Source of the DNA: Chitinophaga sp. CF118
GTDB taxonomy: Bacteria; Bacteroidota; Bacteroidia; Chitinophagales; Chitinophagaceae
Reading direction: 5' to 3'
Assembly (NCBI RefSeq): GCF_900112615.1
Contig: NZ_FOMK01000001.1
Coordinates: 1,736,001-1,800,000 of the forward strand
DNA: 64,000 nucleotides
The notes under the pieces were generated by a model. It was given only the letters and a program-made list of their open reading frames with translations, was not told the DNA's origin and ran no database searches. How positions within the stretch are numbered: the first letter of the stretch is position 1; each line of letters opens with the position of its first letter. This document shows, in pieces, positions 26,530 through 35,112 of this stretch. The position numbers were made by a program, and so were the translations under genes.

Positions 26530-27285
26530 TTAACTTGTTACTTCTTCCAGTTTGGGATATTTCATTTTAAAAGAACGCAGTGTATCCCGTAATGTTTTCG
26601 CCACAACATATTCCTTATACCAGTTATGGTCTGATGGTACTATGATCCAGGGAACTTCATTACAGTTGTTAAAAGCATCTTCATATGCATGCATATATTT
26701 CTTCCATAATTTCGCTTCCATCTGATCGTTCTTGTTATACTTCCACATTTTCCGTGGATTGTTAAACCGTTCTCTAAGTCTTTCCTGCTGCTCTTCCGGG
26801 GATATATGCAGATAAAATTTCAGGATGCAGGTGTTATTATGCACTGTTAACAGGCGTTCAAAGTCATTGATAGCATCCATGCGTTTGTAGGCTATTTTAT
26901 CATCGATCCATTTATGCACACGTTGTACCAGGATATCTTCATAATGAGAGCGGTTAAATACCTGGATCATTCCTTTTGCAGGTGTATGCTGATGTATACG
27001 CCACAAAAAGTCATGGTCTGCTTCTTCCGGGGTTGGGGCTTTATATGGCTTCACATTCACTCCCGACGGATTCATACGGCTCATTACATGATTTACCAGT
27101 CCGTCTTTACCGCTGGCATCCATTCCCTGAATTATTATCAGGACAGACCACTTATGCTCTGCATATAAGAGGTTCTGTAACTCATCCAACTCTAACAAGA
27201 TTTCCTGCGTTTCTGATTGGATCTTCTCCTTATTTATCTTTTTAGGGCCTTCTGTACTTATATCAGACAAACTGATCTTGCTCAT
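26530..27285 (-). CDS. Polyphosphate kinase 2 family (PPK2) nucleotide kinase
   Basis: Phosphorylates nucleotides with polyphosphate as donor. The 251-residue single-domain protein has Walker A GMDASGKDG (54-62), the Walker B-type segment FNRSHYEDILV (110-120), a helical lid with RERFNNPRKMWKYN and the C-terminal PWIIVPSDHNWYKEY. Length and motifs suit the single-domain PPK2 classes; the class (AMP versus NDP phosphorylating) is not decided here. Its neighbour mscL is also a stress gene, but no functional link is shown. Confidence 0.9.
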   Translation of the reverse strand: MSKISLSDISTEGPKKINKEKIQSETQEILLELDELQNLLYAEHKWSVLIIIQGMDASGKDGLVNHVMSRMNPSGVNVKPYKAPTPEEADHDFLWRIHQHTPAKGMIQVFNRSHYEDILVQRVHKWIDDKIAYKRMDAINDFERLLTVHNNTCILKFYLHISPEEQQERLRERFNNPRKMWKYNKNDQMEAKLWKKYMHAYEDAFNNCNEVPWIIVPSDHNWYKEYVVAKTLRDTLRSFKMKYPKLEEVTS

Positions 27286-27455
27286 GATAAATGTTTCCTA
27301 CTTCTAACAAAATCCAAACCATACTGTTGATTTTCAGCTAAAATCCTTCCCTGATATTCATTTACCACATATCTCTTGTTTCCTAGCTAAAAACCTTCTC
27401 CGTTGTAATAAAAATTTATGCAGAACTTTGCGCTCTTAAAATAAAATTATCAACC

Positions 27456-28325
27456 TTGAACCAACGCACAATCCACTGGCTTATTTTCTTATTGCTCTCG
27501 TTAACCTGGGGGAGTTCCTTTATCCTGATGAAAATAGGTATGGTAGGGCTTACGCCATACCAGGTAGCCAGTTTACGTCTCTTTTCTGCCGGACTTACAC
27601 TACTGCCTTTTTTTATAAACGCTATCAAACAAATTCCCAGAAAAAAGATTCCTATTATTATTCTTTCAGGTATCCTGGGAAATCTGATCCCTGCTTTTCT
27701 CTTTTGTATTGCGGAAACCCGTGTAGATAGCTCACTGGCAGGCATGTTAAATGCACTTGTTCCTTTAATGGCGCTACTGGCAGGCTTCTTCATCTTTAAG
27801 GTGCAAATCGTAAAACAACAGTTAATTGGCATCTGTATAGGATTGCTGGGTGTAATTCTGCTCTTTGCCGCACAGGGAATAAATGCCGGTTATTGGTATT
27901 ATGGCTTATGGATCGTGCTGGCCACTATCTGTTATGGCCTTAATATCAGCATGGTACACAATCATTTAAAAGGATTCAGTTCTGTTCAACTGAGTGCTGT
28001 TGCACTTTTCTTTTGTGCCATGTTTTCATTACCAGTGCTGATATTCACTGGTTTCTTCTCCATACTTGCCGGTCCAGACATTCCCTGGACGTCTATAGCA
28101 GCCAGTGCAACCCTGGGAGTTATGGGCAGTGGTATTGCTACTGTATTATTTTACATCCTGATTAATAAAGCAGGAGCCGTGTTTGCATCTATGGTAACGT
28201 ATGCTTTACCGGTTGTGGCTATCGGCTGGGGATTATTTGCCGGTGAGCATATTTCCTTATTCCAGGTAGGATGTATGGTAATCATCCTGATAGGAGTATA
28301 TCTGGTAAACAGGAAAAAAGCGTAG
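27456..28325 (+). CDS. EamA/DMT family transporter, TTG start
   Basis: Ten-helix drug/metabolite exporter of 289 residues made of two EamA repeats (about 8-140 and 150-288). The start must be the TTG at 27456: the first TM helix (HWLIFLLLSLTWGSSFILM) begins a few residues later, no in-frame ATG precedes it, and the first internal ATG would cut TM1. The repeat signatures SLTWGSSFILMK and ASMVTYALPVVAIGWG are typical. The gene stands alone, diverging from ppk2; the substrate is unknown. Confidence 0.9.
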   Translation: MNQRTIHWLIFLLLSLTWGSSFILMKIGMVGLTPYQVASLRLFSAGLTLLPFFINAIKQIPRKKIPIIILSGILGNLIPAFLFCIAETRVDSSLAGMLNALVPLMALLAGFFIFKVQIVKQQLIGICIGLLGVILLFAAQGINAGYWYYGLWIVLATICYGLNISMVHNHLKGFSSVQLSAVALFFCAMFSLPVLIFTGFFSILAGPDIPWTSIAASATLGVMGSGIATVLFYILINKAGAVFASMVTYALPVVAIGWGLFAGEHISLFQVGCMVIILIGVYLVNRKKA

Positions 28326-28354
28326 GAAAAAGCAGACCATTGCATAAAATACTA

Positions 28355-28400
28355 ACTCCGTTAGGAGTCTCCCGTTTATAACAGGGATTTCTAACGGAGT
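28355..28400. terminator. Bidirectional hairpin between EamA gene and frr
   Basis: 10-bp stem ACTCCGTTAG/CTAACGGAGT (28355-28364, 28391-28400) encloses a smaller CCCGTT/AACAGGG hairpin. It lies between convergent genes. There is no strong U-run, so terminator function is inferred from position. Confidence 0.5.
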
Positions 28401-28431
28401 CAGATAGTGAAGTATCGTTTCTAGCTGAAGG

Positions 28432-28995
28432 TTAAACAGTCATGATTTCCTTCTCTTTCTGTACACAATGTTTATCTACCAGGTCAATAAATTTGTTCGT
28501 AAGTTCCTGAATATCAGCTTCAGCATCTTTGGCAGTATCTTCACTTAAGCCATCCTTCTGCAATTTCTTGATTCCTTCAATCCCATCCCGGCGAATGTTC
28601 CTGATAGCTATTTTAGCCTGTTCACCTTCATTACCAGCACGTTTCACAAATTCTTTTCTTCTTTCTTCTGTAAGTGGGGGCAGAAAGAGGCGGATGATCT
28701 GTCCGTCATTCTGTGGGTTAATTCCAATATTGGAAGCTATAATAGCCCTTTCAATTGGTTGCAGCATATTCCTTTCCCAGGGCTGTACGGTAAGGGTACG
28801 GGCATCGGCCACGTTCACGTTAGCTACTTGCGCGAGCGGAGTAGGCGCACCATAATAGTCTACTGTAATTCCATCCAGTATCTGAGGATTTGCTTTACCG
28901 GCCCTGATCTTGGTGAGTTCCAGTTCCAGGTGTCCTATAGCTTTTTGCATGGAATCGGCAGCATCATCCATAATTAACGTTAGATCGTCTTGCAT
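28432..28995 (-). CDS. frr: Ribosome recycling factor
   Basis: Splits post-termination ribosomes together with EF-G. The 187-residue protein has the normal family length with the hallmark patterns KIRAGKANPQILDGI, YYGAPTPLAQVANV, QPWERNMLQPIERAI, PPLTEERRKEFVK and the C-terminal helix. A TAGGTTTG promoter box lies 23 nt upstream of the ATG. pyrH, which often accompanies frr, is not visible here. Confidence 0.97.
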   Translation of the reverse strand: MQDDLTLIMDDAADSMQKAIGHLELELTKIRAGKANPQILDGITVDYYGAPTPLAQVANVNVADARTLTVQPWERNMLQPIERAIIASNIGINPQNDGQIIRLFLPPLTEERRKEFVKRAGNEGEQAKIAIRNIRRDGIEGIKKLQKDGLSEDTAKDAEADIQELTNKFIDLVDKHCVQKEKEIMTV

Positions 28996-29018
28996 AGCAA
29001 AAAATAATTGAGTGCGTG

Positions 29019-29026
29019 CAAACCTA
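29019..29026 (-). promoter_or_regulatory. -7 promoter box TAGGTTTG for frr
   Basis: Perfect TAnnTTTG match on the minus strand, 23 nt before the frr ATG. Confidence 0.6.
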
Positions 29027-29098
29027 CACGATTTATCTGAAATTCTAAAGTCAGAACGATGTGAAGATCACCATTAGGGGCTAAAGTATAATTGCGGA

Positions 29099-30247
29099 CT
29101 ATTTATCCTGCAGGATGCCTTTGGTATTTACCCTTAATACTTTAGGCTGGGTAACAGACGTGCCTTCAGCAACATCGTGTATAGGAGAAACAATAACTGC
29201 ATGTAGTAAAGCTTCTTTCCTTTTCTTCATCCAGTACAAGCCGCCGGTGAGCAATAAAGCAGTACCAAAAACAAGGAAAGAAAGATAGGTAGTACCCAGA
29301 TCCCGCAACATAAAGGCAACGGCAATAAATGCAGCATTGACAGTAACAGATACCAGGGTGGTCTGTTTGTGGTTCAGTCCTAATTCAAGAAAATAATGGT
29401 GAATATGATTCCGGTCTGCAGCAAAAGGAGATCTGCCATGAGACATACGGATCGCAAATACCCTTAAAGTATCAAACAATGGCAGAACCAGTATCGCAAA
29501 AGCTACTGCCGGTGCAGACTCCACTGGTAATTTGCTGACAGGATTTCCTGCCTGCTCAATGAATTTTACAATCAGAATAGCATTTACCAGCCCTACCATC
29601 AGAGAGCCTGTATCCCCCATAAATATACGGGCGGGAGAAATATTGAAGATCAGGAAAGCAGCCAGGCCACCTGCCATGGAAAATCCCATTACAGCGAATA
29701 ACAAATCGCCGGTATACAGGAAATAAGTTCCTAATACGCCGGATACCAGCATACCAATGCTACCAGCCAAACCATCTACACCATCTATAAGATTGAATGC
29801 ATTGATAATCACAAGAAAAGTAAAATATGTAAGCATCAGGCTGAAGTGAGGAGCCAGGTTCCCAATACCCAGAAATCCGTACATGCCTGTTATTTGTAAA
29901 TTGCCAAGATATATTACTGCAAAAGAAGCTACCAGCTGACCAATCAGTTTTTTCAACGGAGAAAGCCCTACCACATCATCCTTCATCCCTACCATGAAAA
30001 TTATCAGGAAAGCAGCAATCATATACTGGAATGGAGAATCTGCCAAAGCAGGTACACATACCGCAGAAGCAATGATAAATCCGGAAAAGAATGCAATACC
30101 CCCTAAAGTGGGGATACGTGATTTGTGCGACTTACGCTCATCAGGTTCGTCATAGAGATGTTTCAATTCGGCAACTCTAATCAGGACTGGAATTGCAAAA
30201 TAGGTCACGACAAAACTAAGGACTGTAGCAATTAAAACATTCTCCAT
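29099..30247 (-). CDS. WecA/MraY-type undecaprenyl-phosphate sugar-1-phosphate transferase
   Basis: Polytopic inner-membrane enzyme (382 residues, about 11 helices) that loads a sugar 1-phosphate, probably GlcNAc-1-P, onto undecaprenyl phosphate to start a surface glycan. Family motifs are the Mg-binding KDDVVGLSPLKK, the NAFNLIDGVDGLAG segment, RIFMGDTGSLMVG and the cytoplasmic DRNHIHHYFLELGL (HxHH) that points to WecA/TagO rather than MraY. The ATG at 30247 is chosen over an upstream TTG. A TATCTTTG box lies 20 nt before it. No glycan cluster is adjacent. Confidence 0.92.
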   Translation of the reverse strand: MENVLIATVLSFVVTYFAIPVLIRVAELKHLYDEPDERKSHKSRIPTLGGIAFFSGFIIASAVCVPALADSPFQYMIAAFLIIFMVGMKDDVVGLSPLKKLIGQLVASFAVIYLGNLQITGMYGFLGIGNLAPHFSLMLTYFTFLVIINAFNLIDGVDGLAGSIGMLVSGVLGTYFLYTGDLLFAVMGFSMAGGLAAFLIFNISPARIFMGDTGSLMVGLVNAILIVKFIEQAGNPVSKLPVESAPAVAFAILVLPLFDTLRVFAIRMSHGRSPFAADRNHIHHYFLELGLNHKQTTLVSVTVNAAFIAVAFMLRDLGTTYLSFLVFGTALLLTGGLYWMKKRKEALLHAVIVSPIHDVAEGTSVTQPKVLRVNTKGILQDK

Positions 30248-30267
30248 CGGAGGGGTCTTGGTTATTG

Positions 30268-30275
30268 CAAAGATA
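30268..30275 (-). promoter_or_regulatory. -7 promoter box TATCTTTG for the WecA-like gene
   Basis: Perfect TAnnTTTG match on the minus strand, 20 nt before the ATG. Confidence 0.6.
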
Positions 30276-30349
30276 TTAATTTCAATCAAATGTGTATCAT
30301 GAAAATAGAAAAACTGAAAAGTTTTGATACCTTGGCGTTTAAAAAAATT

Positions 30350-30375
30350 GAATTAGACGTGATTATGTCTAATTC
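30350..30375. promoter_or_regulatory. 9-bp inverted repeat upstream of transketolase promoter
   Basis: GAATTAGAC (30350-30358) and GTCTAATTC (30367-30375) form a perfect inverted repeat with an 8-nt spacer. It ends 14 bp before the TAATTTTG box, i.e. over the expected -33 region, as an operator would. Confidence 0.45.
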
Positions 30376-30389
30376 TATCTAAATTCTAT

Positions 30390-30397
30390 TAATTTTG
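30390..30397 (+). promoter_or_regulatory. -7 promoter box TAATTTTG for transketolase subunit gene
   Basis: Perfect TAnnTTTG match 27 nt before the ATG at 30425. Confidence 0.65.
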
Positions 30398-30424
30398 CGT
30401 TTTTAAACACTTTATCCAACAATC

Positions 30425-31261
30425 ATGCCTCAGTTGAAAGACATTGCTACTCAAATTAGAAGAGATATTGTTCGCATGGTACATGGCTCCCAGAGTGGCC
30501 ATCCTGGCGGTTCTTTAGGTTGTGCGGATTTTTTTACCGCCCTCTATTTCAAGATTATGCAGCACAAGCCGCAACCTTTTGACATGGATGGTTTAGACCA
30601 GGATCTCTTTTTCTTGTCCAATGGACATATTTCTCCGGTATTTTATAGCGCACTGGCACATTCCGGTTACTTCCCCAAAGAAGAACTGGCTACTTTCCGT
30701 AAGCTGAATTCACGCCTGCAGGGTCACCCTACTACGCATGAACATCTTCCGGGTATCAGGGTAGCTTCGGGCTCTCTGGGTCAGGGTATGAGTGTGGCTA
30801 TTGGTGCTGCATTAAGTAAAAAACTTAATAACGATGACCGTATCGTATTTTCACTTCATGGAGACGGTGAATTGCAGGAAGGTCAAAACTGGGAAGCAAT
30901 CATGTTCGCGCCACATCATAAAGTGGATAACCTGATTTGCACCATAGACTGGAACGGTCAGCAAATTGATGGTACAGTAGATGAGGTTGCCGGTTTGGGT
31001 GATCTGGAGCCTAAATTTGCTTCTTTCGGTTGGAAAGTGCTGCATATGAACGGTAATGACATGGATGAAGTAGTTGCTACACTCGAAAAAGCAGTAAGCC
31101 TTACCGGTCAGGGCAAGCCTATCGTAATCCTGATGAAAACCGTTATGGGTCAGGGAGTGGATTTTATGGAAGGACATCACGAATGGCATGGTATTGCTCC
31201 TAATGATGAACAACTGGCTAAAGCATTGGCACAGTTGCCAGAAACACTGGGAGATTACTAA
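30425..31261 (+). CDS. Transketolase, N-terminal (TPP-binding) subunit
   Basis: N-terminal half of a split transketolase (278 residues), which transfers two-carbon ketol units in the pentose phosphate pathway. The TPP/Mg motif is HGDGELQEGQNWEA...TIDWNGQQIDG, and substrate-side residues lie in GSQSGHPGGSLGCADFFTAL and VASGSLGQGMSVAIG. The pyrimidine-binding and C-terminal domains are absent and are normally supplied by a second gene. That partner is not next door: a terminator follows and the next gene is convergent. Confidence 0.93.
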   Translation: MPQLKDIATQIRRDIVRMVHGSQSGHPGGSLGCADFFTALYFKIMQHKPQPFDMDGLDQDLFFLSNGHISPVFYSALAHSGYFPKEELATFRKLNSRLQGHPTTHEHLPGIRVASGSLGQGMSVAIGAALSKKLNNDDRIVFSLHGDGELQEGQNWEAIMFAPHHKVDNLICTIDWNGQQIDGTVDEVAGLGDLEPKFASFGWKVLHMNGNDMDEVVATLEKAVSLTGQGKPIVILMKTVMGQGVDFMEGHHEWHGIAPNDEQLAKALAQLPETLGDY

Positions 31262-31283
31262 TAAACATTCTGTTTATATTACT

Positions 31284-31328
31284 AAAAACTCCGGAGAAAT
31301 CAGATTACCTGATTCTTCCGGAGTTTTT
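31284..31328. terminator. Bidirectional terminator between transketolase and LolC/E-like genes
   Basis: Stem AACTCCGGA/TCCGGAGTT extended inside by ATCAG/CTGAT, with T5 on one side and A5 on the other, between convergent genes. Confidence 0.85.
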
Positions 31329-31367
31329 ATATTTTGAGAGCTCTTTCCGGGCTCAACTAAAAAAGTT

Positions 31368-32594
31368 TTATGTTGCTTTTAATTCCACTCCCTCCCGGCC
31401 GGCCCTTCTTGCCGGATACCAACTGGCAGCTACTCCTATCACGATAATCGTAACACTTACCAGCAGGAAGTCTGCCATATGCATACTTACCGGATAAGCA
31501 CTCACCAGGAAAGAAGTTCCCTCCAGTTTTATCAATCCGAAACGCTGCTGAGCCAGGCAGAACAGAATGCTGATTCCAAACCCGATCATTGTTCCAATCC
31601 CGGCAATGATCAGTCCTTCTGCGAGGAAGATCCCGGTAATCAATTTGGAACGGGCGCCCATTGCTTTCAGGATGGTAATATCCTTTTGTTTCTCCATCAC
31701 CAGCATGTACAATGAACCTATCATATTAAATGCTGCAATCACCAGTATAAAACTCATGATTACATATACTGCCCACTTCTCTGTTTGCATAATGGCATAT
31801 AAAGCCAGATTCTGCTCATATCTTGTTTCCACTTTATAACCGGCTCCAAGCGTCTTTATAATAATGCCTTTCAAAACATTATCATCCACACCAGGTTTTC
31901 CCCGGATTTCCAGGGCAGACATTTCATTGCGATCCATTTCCAGCAGTTGCCGCATGAATGCAATATTTGTAATCACATATTTGCTATTGAACTCCTGCTG
32001 AATAGCAAAAGATCCGGCAGGATATAAGATCCCGCTGCTCAGTGCATCTTCAGGTAAGACCGTACTACTCACATTGTGGCGGGGAAGGTACACTGTGATG
32101 GGAATGAGACTCCGTTCCACATCTACCCCCAAAGCCATTTCCAGTTCTATTCCAAATACGGCACGGTAAGCCATCTCATCGCCGGTATCGAAACGCCCGC
32201 GTGCAATGCTTTTATCTACTTCGGCAACCTTATTGTAATTGCTGTCTACTCCTTTCAGAATAGCAATGGTCTGATCTCCTTCTCCATAGCGGAGTACAGC
32301 TTTTTCCTCCACAACCTGGGTTATTTGCGAAACACTTCCCAGGCCGGCAATCTGTTTCAGTTGCTGATCTGTTAAGTGAATAGTTTTACCGCTTATAGCA
32401 TTTACTTTTACGGAAGGATAAAAAGAGGAATATAATGATTTCACCAGTCCTTCAAAACCATTGAAAACGCTGAGTATAATGATCAGTGCTCCTGCGCCTA
32501 CCGCAATAGCCGTCACACTCACCCATGAAATGATATTTATGGCGTTGGTACTTTTTTTAGCCCTGAAATAACGGAATGCAAACTGCCAGATCAT
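31368..32594 (-). CDS. LolC/E-like ABC transporter permease (FtsX/MacB fold)
   Basis: Inner-membrane permease of 408 residues with four helices: TM1 near 20-50 (VSVTAIAVGAGALIIILSVF), a large periplasmic domain, and three C-terminal helices in the FtsX domain (YVIMSFILVIAAFNMIGSLY...KDITILKAMGA). This is the lipoprotein-releasing (LolC/LolE) arrangement. No ATPase gene is adjacent, so LolD would be encoded elsewhere. It lies 36 bp downstream of rbfA on the same strand and is probably co-transcribed with it. Confidence 0.88.
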   Translation of the reverse strand: MIWQFAFRYFRAKKSTNAINIISWVSVTAIAVGAGALIIILSVFNGFEGLVKSLYSSFYPSVKVNAISGKTIHLTDQQLKQIAGLGSVSQITQVVEEKAVLRYGEGDQTIAILKGVDSNYNKVAEVDKSIARGRFDTGDEMAYRAVFGIELEMALGVDVERSLIPITVYLPRHNVSSTVLPEDALSSGILYPAGSFAIQQEFNSKYVITNIAFMRQLLEMDRNEMSALEIRGKPGVDDNVLKGIIIKTLGAGYKVETRYEQNLALYAIMQTEKWAVYVIMSFILVIAAFNMIGSLYMLVMEKQKDITILKAMGARSKLITGIFLAEGLIIAGIGTMIGFGISILFCLAQQRFGLIKLEGTSFLVSAYPVSMHMADFLLVSVTIIVIGVAASWYPARRAGREGVELKAT

Positions 32595-32630
32595 GATTTT
32601 ACATATGCGGAATACCGCATTAAGTCCTAT

Positions 32631-33005
32631 TTACTTGTTTTCCTTCCCTTCATCATCTTCTTTGATCTTCTTGAACAGTTCGTCCATTTTGAATACGTAT
32701 TCCAGCGTATCATCCAGGAAGAAGGATAATTCCGGTACACGGCGCAGCTGTTTGCCCACCCTGTTTCCCAGATCTTTCCTGATTTCCCCCATTCTCTCCT
32801 TGATACGCAATACCATTGCTGCGGGCTCATGGATCTGGAACATGCTCAGATATACCCTTGCTTCCAGCAGATCTGGAGTAAGGCGCACAGCAGAAATGGA
32901 GATCATTCCCCCTTCCAGTATATTAAATCCCATACGTTGAAAGATATCACTCAGCTCCTTCTGTAATAGTTGCCCAATTTGTTTTTGTCTTTTACTTTCC
33001 TGCAT
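32631..33005 (-). CDS. rbfA: Ribosome-binding factor A
   Basis: Binds the 30S subunit and assists 16S rRNA 5'-end maturation and cold adaptation. The 124-residue protein is a KH-fold RbfA: start MQESKRQKQIGQLLQKEL, centre SISAVRLTPDLLEARVYLSM and C-terminal KQLRRVPELSFFLDDTLEY. The ATG at 33005 gives the family's normal start; a longer frame to 33068 adds sequence unlike RbfA. A TATCTTTG box is at 33083-33090. Confidence 0.95.
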   Translation of the reverse strand: MQESKRQKQIGQLLQKELSDIFQRMGFNILEGGMISISAVRLTPDLLEARVYLSMFQIHEPAAMVLRIKERMGEIRKDLGNRVGKQLRRVPELSFFLDDTLEYVFKMDELFKKIKEDDEGKENK

Positions 33006-33082
33006 AATCTTATAAAATTTGAGGTTTTGACGGCTGAAAATTAAATGTATATTAACTTGCACCCTCATTCAATCCTCTTTGG

Positions 33083-33090
33083 CAAAGATA
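33083..33090 (-). promoter_or_regulatory. -7 promoter box TATCTTTG for rbfA operon
   Basis: Perfect TAnnTTTG match on the minus strand, 77 nt before the rbfA ATG. Confidence 0.5.
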
Positions 33091-33156
33091 AGGAAACAGG
33101 CATGTGCTGAAAGATAAAATCACAAGCCGTTTCCGGAAAAGACAAATAATTGTAAA

Positions 33157-34983
33157 ATGAAGACTTTTTTCAGGCTCTTAAGTTTATCAAAACCCTATCA
33201 CCATTATGTTCCTGAGTATGTAGTATATATCATTCTCTATACCATTTTTGGGCTGATGAACTTTACAATGGTGATTCCCCTGATGAATGCCCTGTTTGGA
33301 ACAGGAAAGTATGATATCGTAACCCGCATGCCGGAATTTTCCATAAGCATCTCCTATTTTAAGAATGTTTTCTATTATTATCTCAACGAACAGATAGTAC
33401 ATCACGGGAAATTCGGGGTACTGGTATACGTATGTATCATCTTATTTATCACGATCATACTCAAAAACCTGTTTGGCTTCCTGAGTCAGAAGGTATTGAC
33501 GCGTATGCGGGTAAATATGGTACGTAAAATGCGCGAAAAGCTCTTTAAACAATTCAGTACACAATCTTTACGCTTTTTTCATGATGAGCGCAAGGGTGAC
33601 CTGCTGTCTACCATCAGCAGTGATGTGGTAGAAGTGGAAAACTCAGTGGTAACTTCCCTGCAAACCATCTTCCGGGAACCATTGGTGATCATTAGTACTT
33701 TCATCGCCCTGTTCTATATTTCCAAAGAACTCACCTTTTTCACGATCATATTCTTCCCGGTATCCGGTTTCCTGCTCAATTCCATTTCTCAGCGCCTTAA
33801 AAAGAAATCGAACTTAAGTCAGAACCTGCTGGGTAAAATCTTAAATATAAGTGAAGAAACACTTTCAGGAATCCGGATCATTAAAGCATTTAATGCGGAA
33901 AGTTTTATCCGCCGAAAATTCCAGAAGGACAATGATGATTTCGCTCATACTGTAAAAGCCATCCAGAATCAGCGTGAAATGGCATCTCCCGTTTCTGAAA
34001 TAATGGGAGTGCTGGTAGTGATCGTCATTATGCTCTATGGAGGTCATCTGATCCTTTCCGGCTCAAACAAACTGGATGCCGGCTCTTTCATTGGTTACCT
34101 GGCACTTTATTTCCAGATTATTGCCCCGGCAAAATCTGTAGGAGCTGCCATGACTTCATTACCCAAAGGACTGTCTGCAGGTGAAAGGGTGTTACGCATC
34201 ATCGATACAGAGAATCCGATCCAGGATAAACCAAATGCACTTCCGCTTACCGGTTTTGAAAAAGAGATCACTTTCGATCATGTTTCCTTCAAATACCAGG
34301 AAGCTGCTGTATTGAAAGATGTGCAGCTCACTATTCCCAAAGGCCGCATGGTAGCGCTGGTAGGTAAAAGTGGTGCGGGTAAATCTACTATGGGAGATCT
34401 GCTTCCCCGTTTCTATGATGTAACTGATGGCAGGATACTGATAGACGGAAAAGATATCAGGGGTGTAAAAATGTATGATCTCCGTGCATTAATGGGAATG
34501 GTATCCCAGGAGGCCATCCTCTTTAATGATAGCATTTTCAATAATATTGCTTTCGGTCAGATAAATGCAGATAAAGAAGAAGTGATCAAAGCGGCTAAAA
34601 TTGCCAATGCACATGAATTCATTATTCAGCAGGAAAAAGGGTATGATACTGAGATCGGCGACCGTGGAATGAAACTGAGTGGCGGACAGCGTCAACGTCT
34701 CACTATTGCCAGGGCTATCTTTAAAAATCCTCCCATCCTGATCCTGGATGAAGCAACCTCTGCACTGGATACAGAATCAGAGAAATTGGTACAGGAGGCA
34801 TTGGACAAACTGATGCAAAACCGCACCACTATCGTAATAGCACACCGCCTCTCTACCATCCAGCATGCCGATGAAATCGTGGTGCTTGACAAAGGCGAGA
34901 TTAAAGAAAAGGGCACCCATGACCAACTTATTGCCAATGATGGCATCTACCGGAAACTGGTGGAAATGCAGGAATTTAAATAA
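33157..34983 (+). CDS. MsbA-like ABC exporter (fused permease/ATPase)
   Basis: Homodimeric ABC half-exporter of 608 residues for lipids or other hydrophobic substrates. A six-helix membrane domain (about 20-330) is followed by an ATPase with Walker A LVGKSGAGKSTM (about 404-415), a Q-loop, signature KLSGGQRQRLTIARAI, Walker B LILDEATSALD and the H-loop IVIAHRLSTI. The first extracellular loop is longer than in MsbA (about 50-80). Gene neighbours are not lipid A genes, so MsbA function is only suggested. Confidence 0.92.
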   Translation: MKTFFRLLSLSKPYHHYVPEYVVYIILYTIFGLMNFTMVIPLMNALFGTGKYDIVTRMPEFSISISYFKNVFYYYLNEQIVHHGKFGVLVYVCIILFITIILKNLFGFLSQKVLTRMRVNMVRKMREKLFKQFSTQSLRFFHDERKGDLLSTISSDVVEVENSVVTSLQTIFREPLVIISTFIALFYISKELTFFTIIFFPVSGFLLNSISQRLKKKSNLSQNLLGKILNISEETLSGIRIIKAFNAESFIRRKFQKDNDDFAHTVKAIQNQREMASPVSEIMGVLVVIVIMLYGGHLILSGSNKLDAGSFIGYLALYFQIIAPAKSVGAAMTSLPKGLSAGERVLRIIDTENPIQDKPNALPLTGFEKEITFDHVSFKYQEAAVLKDVQLTIPKGRMVALVGKSGAGKSTMGDLLPRFYDVTDGRILIDGKDIRGVKMYDLRALMGMVSQEAILFNDSIFNNIAFGQINADKEEVIKAAKIANAHEFIIQQEKGYDTEIGDRGMKLSGGQRQRLTIARAIFKNPPILILDEATSALDTESEKLVQEALDKLMQNRTTIVIAHRLSTIQHADEIVVLDKGEIKEKGTHDQLIANDGIYRKLVEMQEFK

Positions 34984-35021
34984 GCGATAGCAGATAGAAC
35001 AATAGAGATCCTGGTTGGTAT

Positions 35022-35029
35022 TATTTTTG
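35022..35029 (+). promoter_or_regulatory. -7 promoter box TATTTTTG for GT/HAD gene
   Basis: Perfect TAnnTTTG match 83 nt before the ATG at 35113. Confidence 0.5.
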
Positions 35030-35112
35030 CGCCTTTACTGCGCAAAATGTTGATCTTGTCGAAAGGACGATGGATGAGCAATTCTTAATCTTCTAACCAA
35101 CAAGCATCGCCT

